Part shown: one piece after another, positions 33,961-45,244 of the stretch | Position numbering within the stretch: position 1 is the stretch's first letter | Layout: each line of letters begins with the position of its first letter | Source: Petaurus breviceps papuanus | Lineage: Eukaryota; Chordata; Mammalia; Diprotodontia; Petauridae | Assembly: GCA_028583685.1 (NCBI GenBank) | Contig: JAMXIF010001195.1 | Span: forward strand, 17,304,515-17,368,514 | Length of the DNA stretch: 64,000 nucleotides | Reading direction: 5' to 3' | Program-made: the position numbers and the translations under genes | The notes under the pieces: model-generated | The model's database searches: none | The model's input: the letters and a program-made list of their open reading frames with translations, nothing else | Told to the model about the DNA's origin: nothing

Positions 33961-34361
33961 AAAGAATTTTTAATCCAACACACTTAAATATTAGGCTTCT
34001 AATATTTAAAGCAACCGTTCTCCACCTTTGTGTATGTGTGTGATGGATCGCTTTAATAGTCTGCTGAAGCTTATAGACGCCCTTCTCAGAATATTTTAAA
34101 TGGACTAAATGAAATAGGAGTGCAAAGGAAGCTAAATATACTGAAATATGGTTATCAAAATATTTTTTAAAAACAACTTTATAGAGCCCAGGAGAAGAAC
34201 TTCTGATTTCAGGGGGTTGCTAATTGGCTATATAGAAAAATTGAGCTTGACTCATTCTGAAAGGGTTACAATAGCTAGAGTTTTACAACATAATTTCTCA
34301 TTAACAACAGTCTGATGACAAGGTCATATTTACTTGGTTATTATATACCCTATTTAATTCT

Positions 34362-34374
34362 CCCCCCCCCCCCC
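34362..34374 (+). repeat. Poly-C run
   Basis: Thirteen consecutive C. Confidence 0.9.
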
Positions 34375-34705
34375 GCCAAAAAAAGCATGTTTCCTTCTCT
34401 GAAACATCTCCTTGAAGGCTAAGGACAAGCAGTTTACCATTAGAAGGCAGGATAAGCCTTTTTTAAAAAGAGGGTTTGCCTAGGAGAAAAGAAAGTTATT
34501 TGGGAAAGCTAGATTCCACTGCATTTTACGTCTGGTTTACCTCTTGAAAGAAAGATATTTTAGCGGAGGCTTGGAGGGACGGGTTTGGGGAGGGGGGTAG
34601 GTTTCCAGGAGGCAGAGGTGATAAAGGAGATCATTGTAAGGATGGGGGAAAGGGGAGCTGTGGCGGATGCACTCCAGACTTGCAAGTAACCCCTTACCAG
34701 TGGTA

Positions 34706-35020
34706 GAGACAGCTGCTTGATGCAATGGATAGAGCACTGAATTTGAAGTCAGGAAGTCCTGAGTTCAAATTTTGCTTCCAGACACATAATAGTTGTGTTT
34801 GTCCCTTGTTCTGGAAGAGGACCGTGACATCAGGGAGGTGATGACATGACTTGCAGTTGACTTTGATTGGGCAGACGCAAAGGTGGCAAGTGGAGTTACC
34901 CAAGTGAACACCAGTCAAATCACCAACGTCTGAATGGGGATAATAACAGCACTCAGCTCCCCGGGTTCTTGTGAAAATTAAAGAGATCATATTGGAAAAT
35001 CACTTTGCAAAACTTGAAGT
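34706..35020 (+). repeat. MIR/CORE-SINE split by another repeat
   Basis: Head GACAGCTGCTTGATGCAATG ... CAGACACATAATAG, then after an insert the tail GGGGATAATAACAGCACTC. The insert is at 34792-34925. Confidence 0.65.
34792..34925 (+). repeat. Marsupial repeat of unknown family, short copy
   Basis: TTTGTCCCTTGTTCTGGAAG, AGGACCGTGACATCAGGGAG, GTGATGACATGACTTGCAG. A longer copy lies at 37075-37325. Confidence 0.55.
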
Positions 35021-35059
35021 ACTAGATGATGAGGAAGAGGAGGAGGAAGAGGTGGTGGC

Positions 35060-35303
35060 GATGGTGAAGTGGATAGAGTGCCAAGCCTGGAGGCAAGAAG
35101 ACTTATACTTCCTGAGTTCAAATCTGGCTTCAGGGACTTACTAGCTGTGTCACTCAACCCTCCTTGCCTCAGCTTCCTAGTCAGTAAAATGAGCTGGAGA
35201 AAAAAATAGCAAACCACTCCAGTGTGTTTGCCGAGAAACCTTCCCCCTCCAAAAACAGATCATAAACAGTGAGACACGGCTGAAAAGGCTGGACAACAAG
35301 AAA
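35060..35303 (+). repeat. Marsupial CORE-SINE
   Basis: GAAGTGGATAGAGTGCCAAG, TAAAATGAGCTGGAGAAAA, and GCAAACCACTCCAGTGTG. Confidence 0.8.
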
Positions 35304-35609
35304 ATGATTGATTGATCCTCAATGAAGACCATGGACTTTTCTTACCTGGTTTCTAGGGGAATGGTGGATTGAGTCCAGGAGAAAAAGAGGACACAGATGG
35401 ACAGTTTTGGCACCTCTTTCTAAGACATGCCCACTTAGGGTTTGTTATATGTTAGCTTTTCTCTGTTTTCTCAGTTTGCTAGTGAAATTCCGAACTGCTT
35501 TGAAATTTGTGAGTTAGCATTCTGAGAGTTTAATTTGCTATACTCATTGCAGAGCATTTTTCAGGCTCCCAATAGCTGTACCCTAATCTTTAGCAAGAGC
35601 TTGGGCTCT

Positions 35610-35769
35610 GGGGGAGGCGAGGTGGCACAGTGAATAGAGCACCGGCCCTGGAGTCAGGAAGACCTGAGTTCAAATGCGGTCTCAGACACAAAAACTAGCC
35701 ATGTGACCTTGGGCAAGTCACTTAATCCCAATTGCCCTACCTTCCCCCCTCCAAAAAGCACACACAAAA
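35610..35769 (+). repeat. Short marsupial SINE, 15-bp target duplication
   Basis: GGGGGAGGCGAGGTGGCACA through CCCCCCTCCAAAAAGCAC. AAGAGCTTGGGCTCT flanks at 35595-35609 and 35770-35784. Confidence 0.97.
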
Positions 35770-36076
35770 AAGAGCTTGGGCTCTCTGCTCACAGGACTCC
35801 CGTTATTTTTTTTTTCTATTTTCTTAAAGAAGCAAAAGATTTGTGCCCATGGAAAGGCGGTGTGGTGCTTTTTGCTGTTCCATTTGATCCCTATATAAAA
35901 GGCAGCTCTGAATGTGAAGAAGCCCCTCCCCTTTGATTAATAAACCTCTCAGCTCCTTAGCTGGAATTGGACGGTATTTGAATGATTTTTTTGCTACTTG
36001 AATCAACTTTGGCTCTATGGAAAATATGTTGTGACTTCCCATTGTGATACGGCATGGCCTTTGTGGGTCTCTGCAG

Positions 36077-36230
36077 GCCTTCGGGGAGCAATGGCTTTCG
36101 CGTTGGCCATTCGGGACACGGCGACCTACTCTCACCAGATGATGTTCTCCACCACTCTCCTGATCGTCTTCTTCACGGTTTGGGTCATCGGCGGAGGCAC
36201 AACCCCCATGTTGTCATGGCTGAACATAAG
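36077..36230 (+). CDS. SLC9A7: SLC9A7 exon g: [15 protein letters not shown]...[13 protein letters not shown]
   Basis: GC completes Gly, 50 codons follow, and AG of an Arg codon ends the exon. [12 protein letters not shown] is the most conserved late motif of NHE exchangers, a glycine-rich helix with an Arg needed for transport in the family. [26 protein letters not shown] is the last membrane segment and the exit to the cytosolic tail. [15 protein letters not shown] is NHE7-like (NHE6: VFGGGTTAMLSCLHI, from memory). The short loop reads [12 protein letters not shown]. The donor GTCAGTCA is weaker than the others. The Arg codon is completed by A from either of the next two exons. Confidence 0.98.
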
Positions 36231-36486
36231 GTCAGTCAAGGGGAGAGGGAGACTTGGCTTCTTGTCTGGATAGCACATGCTAAGATCATTTTTTTTAATG
36301 TCGTGTGAGTATGCTTTGGGGTTTTTCTTTTAAGAAGTGTAACAAGGCTGTAGAATGTTTTGAACTATCCTAAAAACAAGTGTTGCATCCTTTTAAACCT
36401 GCTAAAATGATATTAGGAATCTAATTCTTAGGAAATCTGAATTTTTCAAGAGTGTGAGAAGGACAAAGTGGACGCAGCTCAGGTTC

Positions 36487-36790
36487 AAGTTTCAATCAGT
36501 CAGTCATCATTTATTAAGTGCCTACTGTGTGCTGGGCCCTGACCTAAGTGCTGGAGATGCAAAGAAAGACAAAAGAGAACTTTTATTCTCTAGCAGTTCG
36601 CAGTTTAATGAAAGAGATAACATGCAAACAACTGCACAAGCAAGATCTAGACTGGGGAAATTTAGAGATCATCAGCAGAGGAGAGGCATTGGAATTCAGA
36701 GGACTGGGAAAGGCTGCTTGCTTGGGCTGAGACGTGAGGGAAGTTTATTGAGTAAGGGACGTTGGCATAGTCACGAACTGGTCTGCAGAC
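36487..36790 (+). repeat. Long ancient mammalian repeat, front part
   Basis: CATCATTTATTAAGTGCCTA, CTAAGTGCTGGAGATGCAAA, GAAAGACAAAAG, then CATGCAAACAACTGCACAAG. Same family as 38605, 49590 and 57735. Confidence 0.6.
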
Positions 36791-36879
36791 TGGGAAAAAA
36801 CCAACCTGGGGTTTGCAGTACAGTGGGAAACAGTCTACAGTAGGCCATATTTCTCTTGTGTGTGTTATTACTGTCATGA

Positions 36880-37065
36880 GAGGCAGCATCTTATCGCAGA
36901 TAGTCCGCAGTCCTTACAGTCAGAAGGACACAGGTTGGAAGCCCTCCCCCACAGCTTTATGTCCCTGGGCATGTCACTTACCCATGTGGAGCCTCAGTTT
37001 CCTTATCTGTAAAAGGGTTAGGATAATGATCCTAAATGAGCTCCTTGGTTAAAGTGCTTGGCAGA
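36880..37065 (+). repeat. MIR-type SINE
   Basis: GGGCATGTCACTTACCCATG and GCCTCAGTTTCCTTATCTG. Confidence 0.65.
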
Positions 37066-37074
37066 TTTTGTTTT

Positions 37075-37325
37075 TGTTGTTGTTACGGATCCTTTGCTCT
37101 AGAAGGGCAGGAGCAGTCAGGGAGGGGACACCATGATCTGCAGGTGAATTGGGTTTAAGTGAGGGAGGGCTGTGGGGAATCACCAGCCTGCCTTTCTCCT
37201 CTGGAGACATCTGGGTCCAGTAGAGATATAGATTAGAGCCACTGAAAATGGCCCTGGATGCAGTGGGAGACGTCAGCCCTCTCAAGCTAAGGTCTCTAAC
37301 AGTTTGACTGAGGCAATGCCCATCC
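37075..37325 (+). repeat. Marsupial repeat of unknown family, long copy
   Basis: AGGAGCAGTCAGGGAGGGGA, GAGGGAGGGCTGTGGGGAAT, CATCTGGGTCCAGTAGAGAT, and TTTGACTGAGGCAATGCCC. Related to 34792-34925. Confidence 0.55.
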
Positions 37326-37917
37326 AATGATGAAGGCTAAAGCAAAATGTAAAGAGAAGGAAGATCTTGTTTTGTGACGAGAATACATGACCTTTTTGGT
37401 CTAGGAAAAGAAAAGTTAGTCCTAGGAGTATAAAATGGTCTTTCCATTAACGCCTCCTTTTTATTTTATTTTTAAACCAGTTGCAGCTTCTCTTATTTTA
37501 CGTGTGGAACAAAAGCTTTGGGTGTATTCTTCAGGACTTGCCTGATGAGGAAACAGAACAGGGAGTTGCTGTACGGTGTGGTTTGAAAAGGGTGGGGGAT
37601 TTCCCAAGGATCTTCCTACTATTTACACATTTCAAAAGCTATATAAATGTCAGTTTTGATTATTATTCCTTTCCAAACTAACATAGAAATGTGGGTGTGA
37701 TGTAGTTTGTATCCCTACTGTGATGCCCTATAACCTTTGGCTGTGGCTGGTGCCTTCTGCTTTGCAGATGTGTTTCAGGTGGGAAAGGATTTCTTATTGA
37801 TAGTCAGTGTTTCTTTTGCCCTGCTTTACATCTAGTATTTCCTCAGTTGAGTAGAACTAAGTTGAGTCAATCTCAATTTTATTTTCTCATTTAAACTTAA
37901 AACTATTTTCATAATAA

Positions 37918-38176
37918 TTGTTATTTAGTTGTTTTCAGTCCCATCCAACTCTTTGTGACCTATTTGAGGTTTGTTTCTTTGTTTTTGAAAAGATACTGGA
38001 GTCGTTTGCCATTTCCTTCTGCAGATCATTTTACAGATGGAGAAACTGAGGCACGTGGGGTGAAGTGAATGGCCCAGGGTCACATGAGGTAATAAGTGTC
38101 TCAGGTAGGATTTGAATTTAGGTCTCCCTGACTCCAAGTCTGGCACTTTATCCTTTGTTCCACCTCGCTTTCCCCT
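37918..38176 (-). repeat. Marsupial CORE-SINE, antisense
   Basis: CCCATCCAACTCTTTGTGAC, TCATTTTACAGATGGAGAAA, and head end TTCCACCTCGCTTTCCCC. CATAATAAT occurs on both sides. Confidence 0.88.
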
Positions 38177-38194
38177 CATAATAATATTAAAATA

Positions 38195-38600
38195 TTATTT
38201 ATCTCTTAAAATATTCCTTCCTTTTCCTATTATATCTGTGTGAGGCTGAATTTTCTTCATATAGTTCAATGAAAACAACATCACAACAGATTGAATGCAG
38301 AAGCATATAAGAAAATTAAGCCAGACATCAAAGAGATTTGCAGAAATATGGAAAACAATGATTCTCTCCTCACTATTTTTTTTTAATTTTGGAAAACAGT
38401 TATTTTTCATAAAAATATTTGTTAACATGTAACATTATTGTCTTTTATAAATGAACTAGAATTTAGAATTTTATCAGTTTTAATTTCTAATGCAATAAGT
38501 ATTGATAGATATCATGCACATAAACAAAAACTCTTTACAGTCTTCAGTCAATTTTGAGAAGGTAAAAGGGTCCTGAGGCCAAAAAGTTTGACACCTACTT
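38195..38600 (-). mobile_element. Charlie-like hAT DNA element, antisense
   Basis: Reversed relative to the copy at 42148: shares GGAAAACAATGATTC/ATTGTTTTCCAT, the CTTCATATAGTTCAATG block and TTTTTCATAAAAATATTTG. Ends AAAAAGTTTGACACC. Confidence 0.6.
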
Positions 38601-38604
38601 TTAC

Positions 38605-39300
38605 GAGCATTTATTTAGCACCCACTGGTCTACATGCTGGGGATATAAAAATGAAACAGAACTTGCCCTCAAGGATCTAATATCAGGGGAGTCAGTGTGT
38701 TTTTTGCAACACAGGGCAGCCAGGTGGCATCATAATACATAAAAGTGATCCTCAGGCAGACTCATTTTCCTGAGTTCAAATCTGACCTCAGACACTTGAT
38801 AGCTGTGTGACCCTGGGCAAGTCACTTAGCCCTGTTTGCCTCAGTTTCTTCATCTGTAAAATTAACTGGAGAAGGAAATGGCAAGCCCCTCCTGTGTCTT
38901 TGTCAGGAAAACCCCAAGTGGGGTTATTGAAACAACTTGACAACAATGATACACGTAGAATAAATAAAGACGATGGGGGAGAAGGCACTGGTAGCAGAAC
39001 ATTGTTTGGGGGGAGGGAGACCGAAAGAAGGAGGAATACACTCCAGGCACAGAGGACAGGTTGTACTAAGGCATGGAGGTGGGGAACAAGCGAGAAGAGC
39101 CGTCCCGGCTGGTCTGTGGAGTTTGCAGAGAGGAGTCATGGACATTCGGTTGGAAAGATGAGTTGGACTGGCCAAGTCCCGAAGGGCTTTAAGTGCCAGA
39201 CAGAGGTGTGAGCATTTGATCCTAGAAGAAGCAGGAAGTCGGTTAAGCCAGGGGAATGACACGTTCACAACTGTTCCTTAAAAACAGATCTCTTTGGCCG
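38605..39300 (+). repeat. Long ancient mammalian repeat split by a SINE
   Basis: AGCATTTATTTAGCACCCAC and CTGGGGATATAAAAATGAAA open it. After the SINE at 38714-38950 it resumes with GGAATACACTCCAGGCACAG, TTTAAGTGCCAGACAGAGG and ATTTGATCCTAGAAGAAGC. Confidence 0.6.
38714..38950 (+). repeat. Marsupial CORE-SINE, nested
   Basis: AGGGCAGCCAGGTGGCATCA, CTGTTTGCCTCAGTTTCTTC, and GGAGAAGGAAATGGCAAGC. Confidence 0.85.
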
Positions 39301-39809
39301 CTGTGTGGGGGAGAAATCGAAAGGCTGGTTGATGAAGGAGCTGCTTTCCAGGGACTCTCTCGAGTCTGGAAATCTGTGGTCCTGACCCTTTGTAATCACG
39401 AGTGTCGCTAGGCCTCGTTTTAAAGATGTCTCATGGCTGGATGGGCCAGGGGAGCTGTGTGGAGTAATGTTCTCCAGGGCCAGAAGATGGCAGCCTCCTA
39501 TGGTGGAATCCTCGAGGTTGGGCCTTGCCCTCTTTTTCCTTCTTTTGCTGGCCTTCAAAGTGAATTCCCTTACAAGTCATGACTTCCTGTAAAGCTGTTG
39601 GGAGGCGAGGCCCAGACATTCTCAGCCACATTTATGGAAGCCTTGCTTCTAGCCAGGAACACAGCTGGCCCTTGGGAGAGCTGTCTGCTGTGCCGGCGTG
39701 GTTCCCATCCTGGACCCGTAGGAAAGGCATTGTCATTTCTCCTCATGTCATTCCAGCCAGATGATTTTTCCTCTGACCCTTCCCCTGTGAGAGGCAAGGC
39801 AGCAACATG

Positions 39810-39930
39810 AATTTATTAAGCACCCACCTACTATGTGGCAGGCACTAGGAAAACAAATGTGAAAAAAAGGAACAGTCCCTGCCTTTAAGGATCTTACATT
39901 GTCATGGGGGGGGGGGGGGATGACAGCCAA
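39810..39930 (+). repeat. Long ancient repeat, front fragment, with poly-G
   Basis: ATTTATTAAGCACCCACCTA, GGCAGGCACTAGGAAAAC, CAGTCCCTGCCTTTAAGGA, followed by a run of fourteen G at 39906-39919. Confidence 0.6.
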
Positions 39931-40734
39931 GGCAACTTAAAGCGGGGAGTGGAGGGGAGAGGTACCCAGAGTGACACTCACTAGCACCCAAACAGCATCC
40001 TCAAAGTCCAGAAAACAGGAAGCACAATCAGGAAGGAAATTAAGAATGGCCAACTTGGGCCTTCTCAGAGCTGGAGGCCCTGGGAGGAACTCCCCAGTGG
40101 GAGAAGGGGCTGGTGTGGCGGAGAGATGTTTCACTGTAAGAGGGTAGCAAAGGGGCGGCCCTAATATTCTGCAATTAGTCAATACAGATTTGTCATTCGG
40201 GGAGAGGACTTTCTCCTTGAGACGGAATAAAAGGGAATTTTATGGCAGTGGGAGAGGACCCATCCCCTACCCCACTGTCTGTACCCTGGATGTTACCAGA
40301 ACTTTGTCCTTTTTATCTTTCAGCCTAGGACCCCCATTAAAACAAAGAGCTCCCCTGGAAGAGGTGACACTCCATATTTGTCACACATTTTATGAGGTGA
40401 TTGCAAGGCCTTCTTGGATACTGATTTTGATTGGGGGGAGAAATACAGCCCTTATCACCAAGCAGAGGGTAAGGAACAGACAGAGGGAGAGCTGGCACAC
40501 TTCACCACACCTGCCTCCCATCGCTGGGAGGGCAAATTGGCTGATCTCTTTTAAATTAATGTCTAGCTTAAGGCTGTATGACAGCTTCCCACAAAAGGTG
40601 TAGAACGTACGTACGTACATCCAGATGACTTGTTAGAGTTCTGGGGATAACAAAGACTCTTGAAGGACTCGAAACTTAGGAGATTCTCCAGTCTTTTTCT
40701 CTCCACTCGAGGTAGGCAGCATAAGCATGGGTGT

Positions 40735-40815
40735 GTATGTGTACATGTATGTGTGTGTGTGTAGTATGTATATCTATCTGTAGTATGTGTATACACACGT
40801 GTGTGCATGTCACAA
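40735..40815. repeat. (TG)n-rich microsatellite
   Basis: TGTATGTGTACATGTATGTG and related units over about 80 bp. Confidence 0.85.
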
Positions 40816-40917
40816 AGAGTCAGACACAACTGAGCACCGATGGTCTGCAACTTAAAGTCTCAGAGGATTGCCTGGGACATGTAGATACTAAGTGATTTGT
40901 CAGTCAGATGGCACAGC

Positions 40918-41095
40918 TGGTCATTTTAGCAGTAGATGGAACACTGGACCTCAGTTCAAATGCAACTTCACACACTCACTGTGTGACCCTGGGCCGAGTT
41001 ATTTGATTTCTCTCTCGATGTCTTCATCTGTGAAATGGGTATAATAATACTCGCAGCTACCTCCCAGGGGTATGTAATGGTCAGGGAACTTTCAG
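40918..41095 (+). repeat. MIR-type SINE
   Basis: CAGTAGATGGAACACTGGAC, CACTGTGTGACCCTGGGCC, and ATGGGTATAATAATACTCGC. Confidence 0.65.
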
Positions 41096-41280
41096 ATCTT
41101 CCATGCCCCTTAATGAGCCTCAAGTGGAACCGCACAAGATGGGCCTGATTGGAGGGAGGCTCTCTCTGGTAACTAACTGTGCATGTGTGTAATGGTCAGA
41201 CAGCTGGAAGCCCTGTCTGTTGAATTGTGTTATTTTCTCTGTATTTTTTGTCCGCTTGTAGTTTCTGTTCATATTTTCTG

Positions 41281-41345
41281 AAGTTCAGATATAGATATAT
41301 ATAGATCTCTCTCTATAAAAAATATATACATATATATATATGTTT
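41281..41345. repeat. AT-rich simple repeat
   Basis: ATATAGATATATATAGATCT and TATATACATATATATATATG. Confidence 0.85.
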
Positions 41346-41449
41346 AATTAAAGATTATTGACCACTTTTAAGTTGCTTTCCTTTAGTAAAGCAGATCAGA
41401 GAACCTGGGCTAGCAGCCACCCTGGGTATGCTGGGGTGCCTGCTGCTAC

Positions 41450-41540
41450 AGGGTGTGAGGATAAAATGAAATATTTGTAAAGGGCTTCACAAACATTTAA
41501 ACTCTAAATCAATGTAGCTATTATAATTATCATACATTAT
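41450..41540 (+). repeat. MIR tail fragment
   Basis: GAGGATAAAATGAAATATTT, GTAAAGGGCTTCACAAACA, then an ATTATTATT-type end. Confidence 0.5.
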
Positions 41541-41647
41541 TATTTCTTTTTAATTTCCAAAGTCACATAGCTAGTTGTGCTCGAGGCAGGACTTTCTAAC
41601 CCTTGAGTCTGGCTTTCTACCCATGGCTCCCTGCTGTGTCTCAGAAC

Positions 41648-41815
41648 AAGTGTTATAATCTTCATTTTATAGATGAGGAAACCAAGCCGGATGGTTAAGT
41701 GACTTGTCCACGGTCACACTTACTATTTTTTTAATGAGTGTGGAATTAAATGTTGGAACTGGAACTGAAACCCAGGCCTTTTGCCTCAAAATCCAATGTT
41801 CCTTTCACTGCCTCA
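41648..41815 (-). repeat. MIR SINE, antisense
   Basis: TCTTCATTTTATAGATGAGG, GTGACTTGTCCACGGTCACA and AACCCAGGCCTTTTGCCTC. Another antisense piece lies at 41550-41640. Confidence 0.65.
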
Positions 41816-42147
41816 TGCCAATACTTCTCTTAAGATAGGTTTTATATGGATAATTTATAAGAAGGAGCTTATTTGTCCTTCCTTTAGAAAGTAATAAAGG
41901 CTGTTTTAGAGATGCTGAAATAAATTTATGACAGAGCCTTCCCAAGAGAGCACCCTCAAGCTGTGGCCCCTCTCCACTGAGAAGAGAACAAAAAACGGGC
42001 TGAGGCATGTGGATACTGGGTTTTCTCTAAGAAAGCATGAGGGACAAGATGTCCCAGAAGCAGTGCATTTGACTAGCTGAGGCAGAATCAGAATCCTAGA
42101 GTTGGGAGGGACACAGAAGTCATTTATCTATTTCAGCCCCTAAACCA

Positions 42148-42915
42148 ACACTTATCAACCTTTTGGTCTTTTATTGAAGACCCCCCAAAATTTTGTTTTT
42201 GTGGGTTGTGTCTATTGATATTTACCATACTAGCAACTAAAACTGAGAAATTTTAAAAATATTTTTACCCATTAAAATTAATCAAAAACCCATTGTATAT
42301 TAGCATAACTAAAATATTTTTATGAAAAACTATTTTCTAAAACAAAAAATATCGAGAAGAGTGGCATTGTTTTCCATGTTTTTACAAATCTCTAATGTCT
42401 AGTTTATTAAAAGACAACTAAAAGTAAAAAATTAAAATACCTAGGGGCAGCTAGTTGGTGCAGTGAATAGAGCACTGGCCACAGAGTCAGGAGGCTCTGA
42501 GTTCAAATTTAGCCTCAGATACTTAATACTTACTAGCCGTGTGACCTTGGGCAAGTTACTTAACCCCAATTGCCCTACCTTCCCCCCTCCAAAAAGCAAA
42601 AAATTAAAAAAATTTAAAAAAGAAGACAACTGCATTCTCATATTTACTTTTGCATTCAATTTATTACAATATGTTATTTTGGTTGAAACACATGAAGCAT
42701 ATGAAAAATTTGTTTTGGTCAAAATATATTTATATAAAGTGTCTGGTATGAAGTATATGAAGAAAATATGGCTTCACACAAATATATAGTCAGAAAGTAC
42801 AGGAGTATCTCAATAGGCAAATGCATTAGTATTATTATTAAAAATTGTTTTGACCTCACAGACTCCCCCTGAGAATCCTCGGAGATCCATAGACCGCTCT
42901 TTAAGAATCACGCTT
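42148..42915 (+). mobile_element. Charlie-like hAT DNA element, long copy
   Basis: Opens ACTTATCAACCTTTTGGTC, passes through GTGGGTTGTGTCTATTGATA and CATTGTTTTCCATGTTTTTA, and closes GACTCCCCCTGAGAATCCTC and TCTTTAAGAATCAC. A SINE interrupts it at 42443-42605. The copy at 38195 shares the middle. No intact transposase. Confidence 0.65.
42443..42605 (+). repeat. Short marsupial SINE, nested
   Basis: GGGGCAGCTAGTTGGTGCAG through CCCCCCTCCAAAAAGCAAAA. Confidence 0.92.
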
Positions 42916-42964
42916 TACAAACTACTTCTTCTCTTTCTTTTTTGTTTCTTTCGTTACTCCTTTC

Positions 42965-43180
42965 TCATTGTTCACTCCATTGGTCATAATTCTTTACAAC
43001 TTGACTGATGTTTAATGTGAAGGTATTTGTGGAACCTGTATCAGACTGCATGCTGCCATGGCAGGGGGAGAGAGGGGGAGAAGAGAGAGGGCGAGAAAAT
43101 CTGGAGTTCAAGGGGTTGTGGAACCGAATGTTGTAAACTAAAAGCAAATAAATAAATAATTTTAAAAAAAAAGAATAAAG
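42965..43180 (+). mobile_element. LINE 3'-end fragment
   Basis: TCATTGTTCACTCCATTGGT, CTGCCATGGCAGGGGGAGAG, GAATGTTGTAAACTAAAAGC and AAATAAATAAAT tail. Nearly the same as 46060-46446. Confidence 0.65.
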
Positions 43181-43311
43181 GAAGACTATATTAAGAGAAC
43201 AACAAAAAATCAAGAATCACTGCTTTAGTGTAAACTTTGATCCCTTTGCTGATCTACTGAAGTTATCTTCTGTAACTCTCCATCACTTAATGATCAAAGT
43301 ATAAACTCCTT

Positions 43312-43557
43312 GGGGGCAGCTGAGTGACAGTTGATAGAGTGCCAGGCCTGAAGTCAGGAAAACTCATGTCCCTGAGTTCAAATCTGACCTCAGACACTTA
43401 ATAGCTGTGTGACCCTGGGCAAGTCATTTAACCTTGTTTGCCTCAGTTTCCTCATCTGTAAAATGTGCTGGAGAAGGAAATGGTGAACCACTCCAGTATC
43501 TTTGCCAAGAAAACCCCAGATAGGGTCACAAAGAGTTGGACACGACTGAACAAACAC
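43312..43557 (+). repeat. Marsupial CORE-SINE, near full length
   Basis: GGGGGCAGCTGAGTGACAGT, GGAGAAGGAAATGGTGAACC, and GAGTTGGACACGACTGAAC. ATAAACTC(C/T)TTG lies on both sides. Confidence 0.92.
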
Positions 43558-43707
43558 CACATAAACTCTTTGACTTAAGCTTCAAAGACCTCAGGAGTGG
43601 GGGAGTCCAACCTGCTCTCATTCATGTACTCTGCGTTCCAGCTGAATTCGACTACTCTCTGCCCCCACTGACGCCCTAATATTTCCCTTGTCTCCATGTC
43701 TTTCCTG

Positions 43708-43920
43708 TGGCAGAGTGGATGGAGCTTAATTTGGCATTAGGAAGACATGGGCTCAAATCTTGCCTTAAACAATTACTCTTTGACCCTAGGCAATTCATTT
43801 GATCTCTCAGCCTCAGTTTCTTATTTCTGCAAAATAAGGATAATAATACTTGTAGTGTTTGCCTCATAGAATTATTGTGATGATCACATGAGATTTTACA
43901 GATAACATATAAAACATGCA
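43708..43920 (+). repeat. MIR/CORE-SINE
   Basis: GTGGCAGAGTGGATGGAGCT, GCCTCAGTTTCTTATTTCTG, and GAATTATTGTGATGATCAC. Confidence 0.75.
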
Positions 43921-43970
43921 CATATATGTATGCACACACACATTTTTAGCAAAGTGCTATGTTGCCGTTT

Positions 43971-44224
43971 TGGGCAATTAGGTAGCACAATGGATAGAGT
44001 GCCTGACCTGGAGTCAGACTTCTTTTTGCACGAGTTCAAATCTGCTTCAGAAATTTACTAGCAGTGTGACCCTGGGCAAGTCACTTAACCCTGTTTGCCT
44101 CCATTCCTTATCTGTAAAATGAACTAGAGAAGGAAATGGCAAACTACTGCAGTATCCTTGCCCATAAAACCCCAAATGGGGTCACAAAGAATCAGACGTG
44201 ATTGAAAAATGACTTGATAACAAT
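43971..44224 (+). repeat. Marsupial CORE-SINE, near full length
   Basis: GGGCAATTAGGTAGCACAAT, GAACTAGAGAAGGAAATGGC and GAATCAGACGTGATTGAAAA. Confidence 0.9.
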
Positions 44225-44254
44225 CTAGCTGTTTACTATTGTTATATCCAAAAT

Positions 44255-44530
44255 GGACTCAACTCTTACCTTCTTTTTCCATCTATTGAAGACCCTGTTT
44301 TTCTTCAAAGCCTATCTCAGCTACCACCCCTCTTATCTCTTCCCTCCTCTACTTTCTTACAGATGGCTCCTTTATGGAACCACCTCTTCCTGTAATTCTC
44401 ATCCTCTATCATATTTATATACATTTCCTGGTACTGGGTCATAACTGCTTTGTGATCACGGCTTGTCATATCTCTGCATTCTTCACACGATACTTTGCCT
44501 TACATATAGTAGGTGCTTAATAAATGTTGG
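44255..44530 (+). repeat. L2 LINE 3' end
   Basis: CAAAGCCTATCTCAGCTACC, then CTTACATATAGTAGGTGCTT and AATAAATGTT, the classic L2 finish. Confidence 0.6.
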
Positions 44531-44791
44531 CATAACCTGAATTGGTTGAATTGCGAATCCTCTCTGCTACTATAACAATAATATAAGAATAGTTGAGTTC
44601 ATTTCGGCATAGACCATGAGACCTTCTGTGCCTTATTAAATGGTCTTTGTGATTTACTAGGAACAGAAAAATAAAAAAGAATCTACTGACCAGCTTTCTG
44701 GTGGCAGGCCAGAAATTAAATTCAGCAACTCGTTGGATGGTAGAGACACAGTCCATGACCATCTGGCACACAGAACCTTTTGAGCTTTGTG

Positions 44792-45012
44792 TAATAATAA
44801 TAGCTAACATTTGTATAGTGCTTTAAGGTTTACAATATGTTTTCCATATTTCCTCCTCACAACCCTGTGAGGTAGATGCTATTATTATTATTATTCCCAT
44901 CTTACAGATGAGAAAATTGAAGCTGAGAAAGGTTGAGTTGCCCAAGGTCACTCAGGTGCCAGATGCCTGAGACAGGATTCAAACCCAGCTCCCACTGACT
45001 CCAAGTCTAACA
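44792..45012 (-). repeat. MIR SINE, antisense, near full length
   Basis: AATAATAATAGCTAACATTT, CTTACAGATGAGAAAATTGA and GTTGCCCAAGGTCACTCAG. Confidence 0.85.
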
Positions 45013-45205
45013 CATAGCCAGCCCACAGGCTGCATTGTTGCATCCTGCAACACTCTGGAGGGTGACCTGAACCAGATTAAAATGTAATAGAAAAATATGT
45101 TCAAAAATAAGTAAAAAATCAAATATAGTAACATTACATTTTAAAACTAAGTCAGTTGGTGACCCTCAGGGATCCTTATGTACAGTTTGGTGGGTCTCTC
45201 TTTGA
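45013..45205. mobile_element. hAT-like nonautonomous element, copy 3
   Basis: The middle GAACCAGATTAAAATGTAAT and AACTAAGTCAGTTGGTGAC matches copies 1 and 2; the ends are worn. Confidence 0.55.
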
Positions 45206-45244
45206 ATTTGCACTGCCTTCTGTTTTTATCTCTACAGCAACATC

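Noticed and set aside
35880-35910. CTATATAAAAGG as a promoter TATA box
   Set aside because: Lies in an intron 180 bp before exon g with no initiator, CpG-rich region or first exon; chance AT-rich match.
36054-36308. 84-residue frame overlapping exon g in another frame
   Set aside because: Shadow of the real exon.
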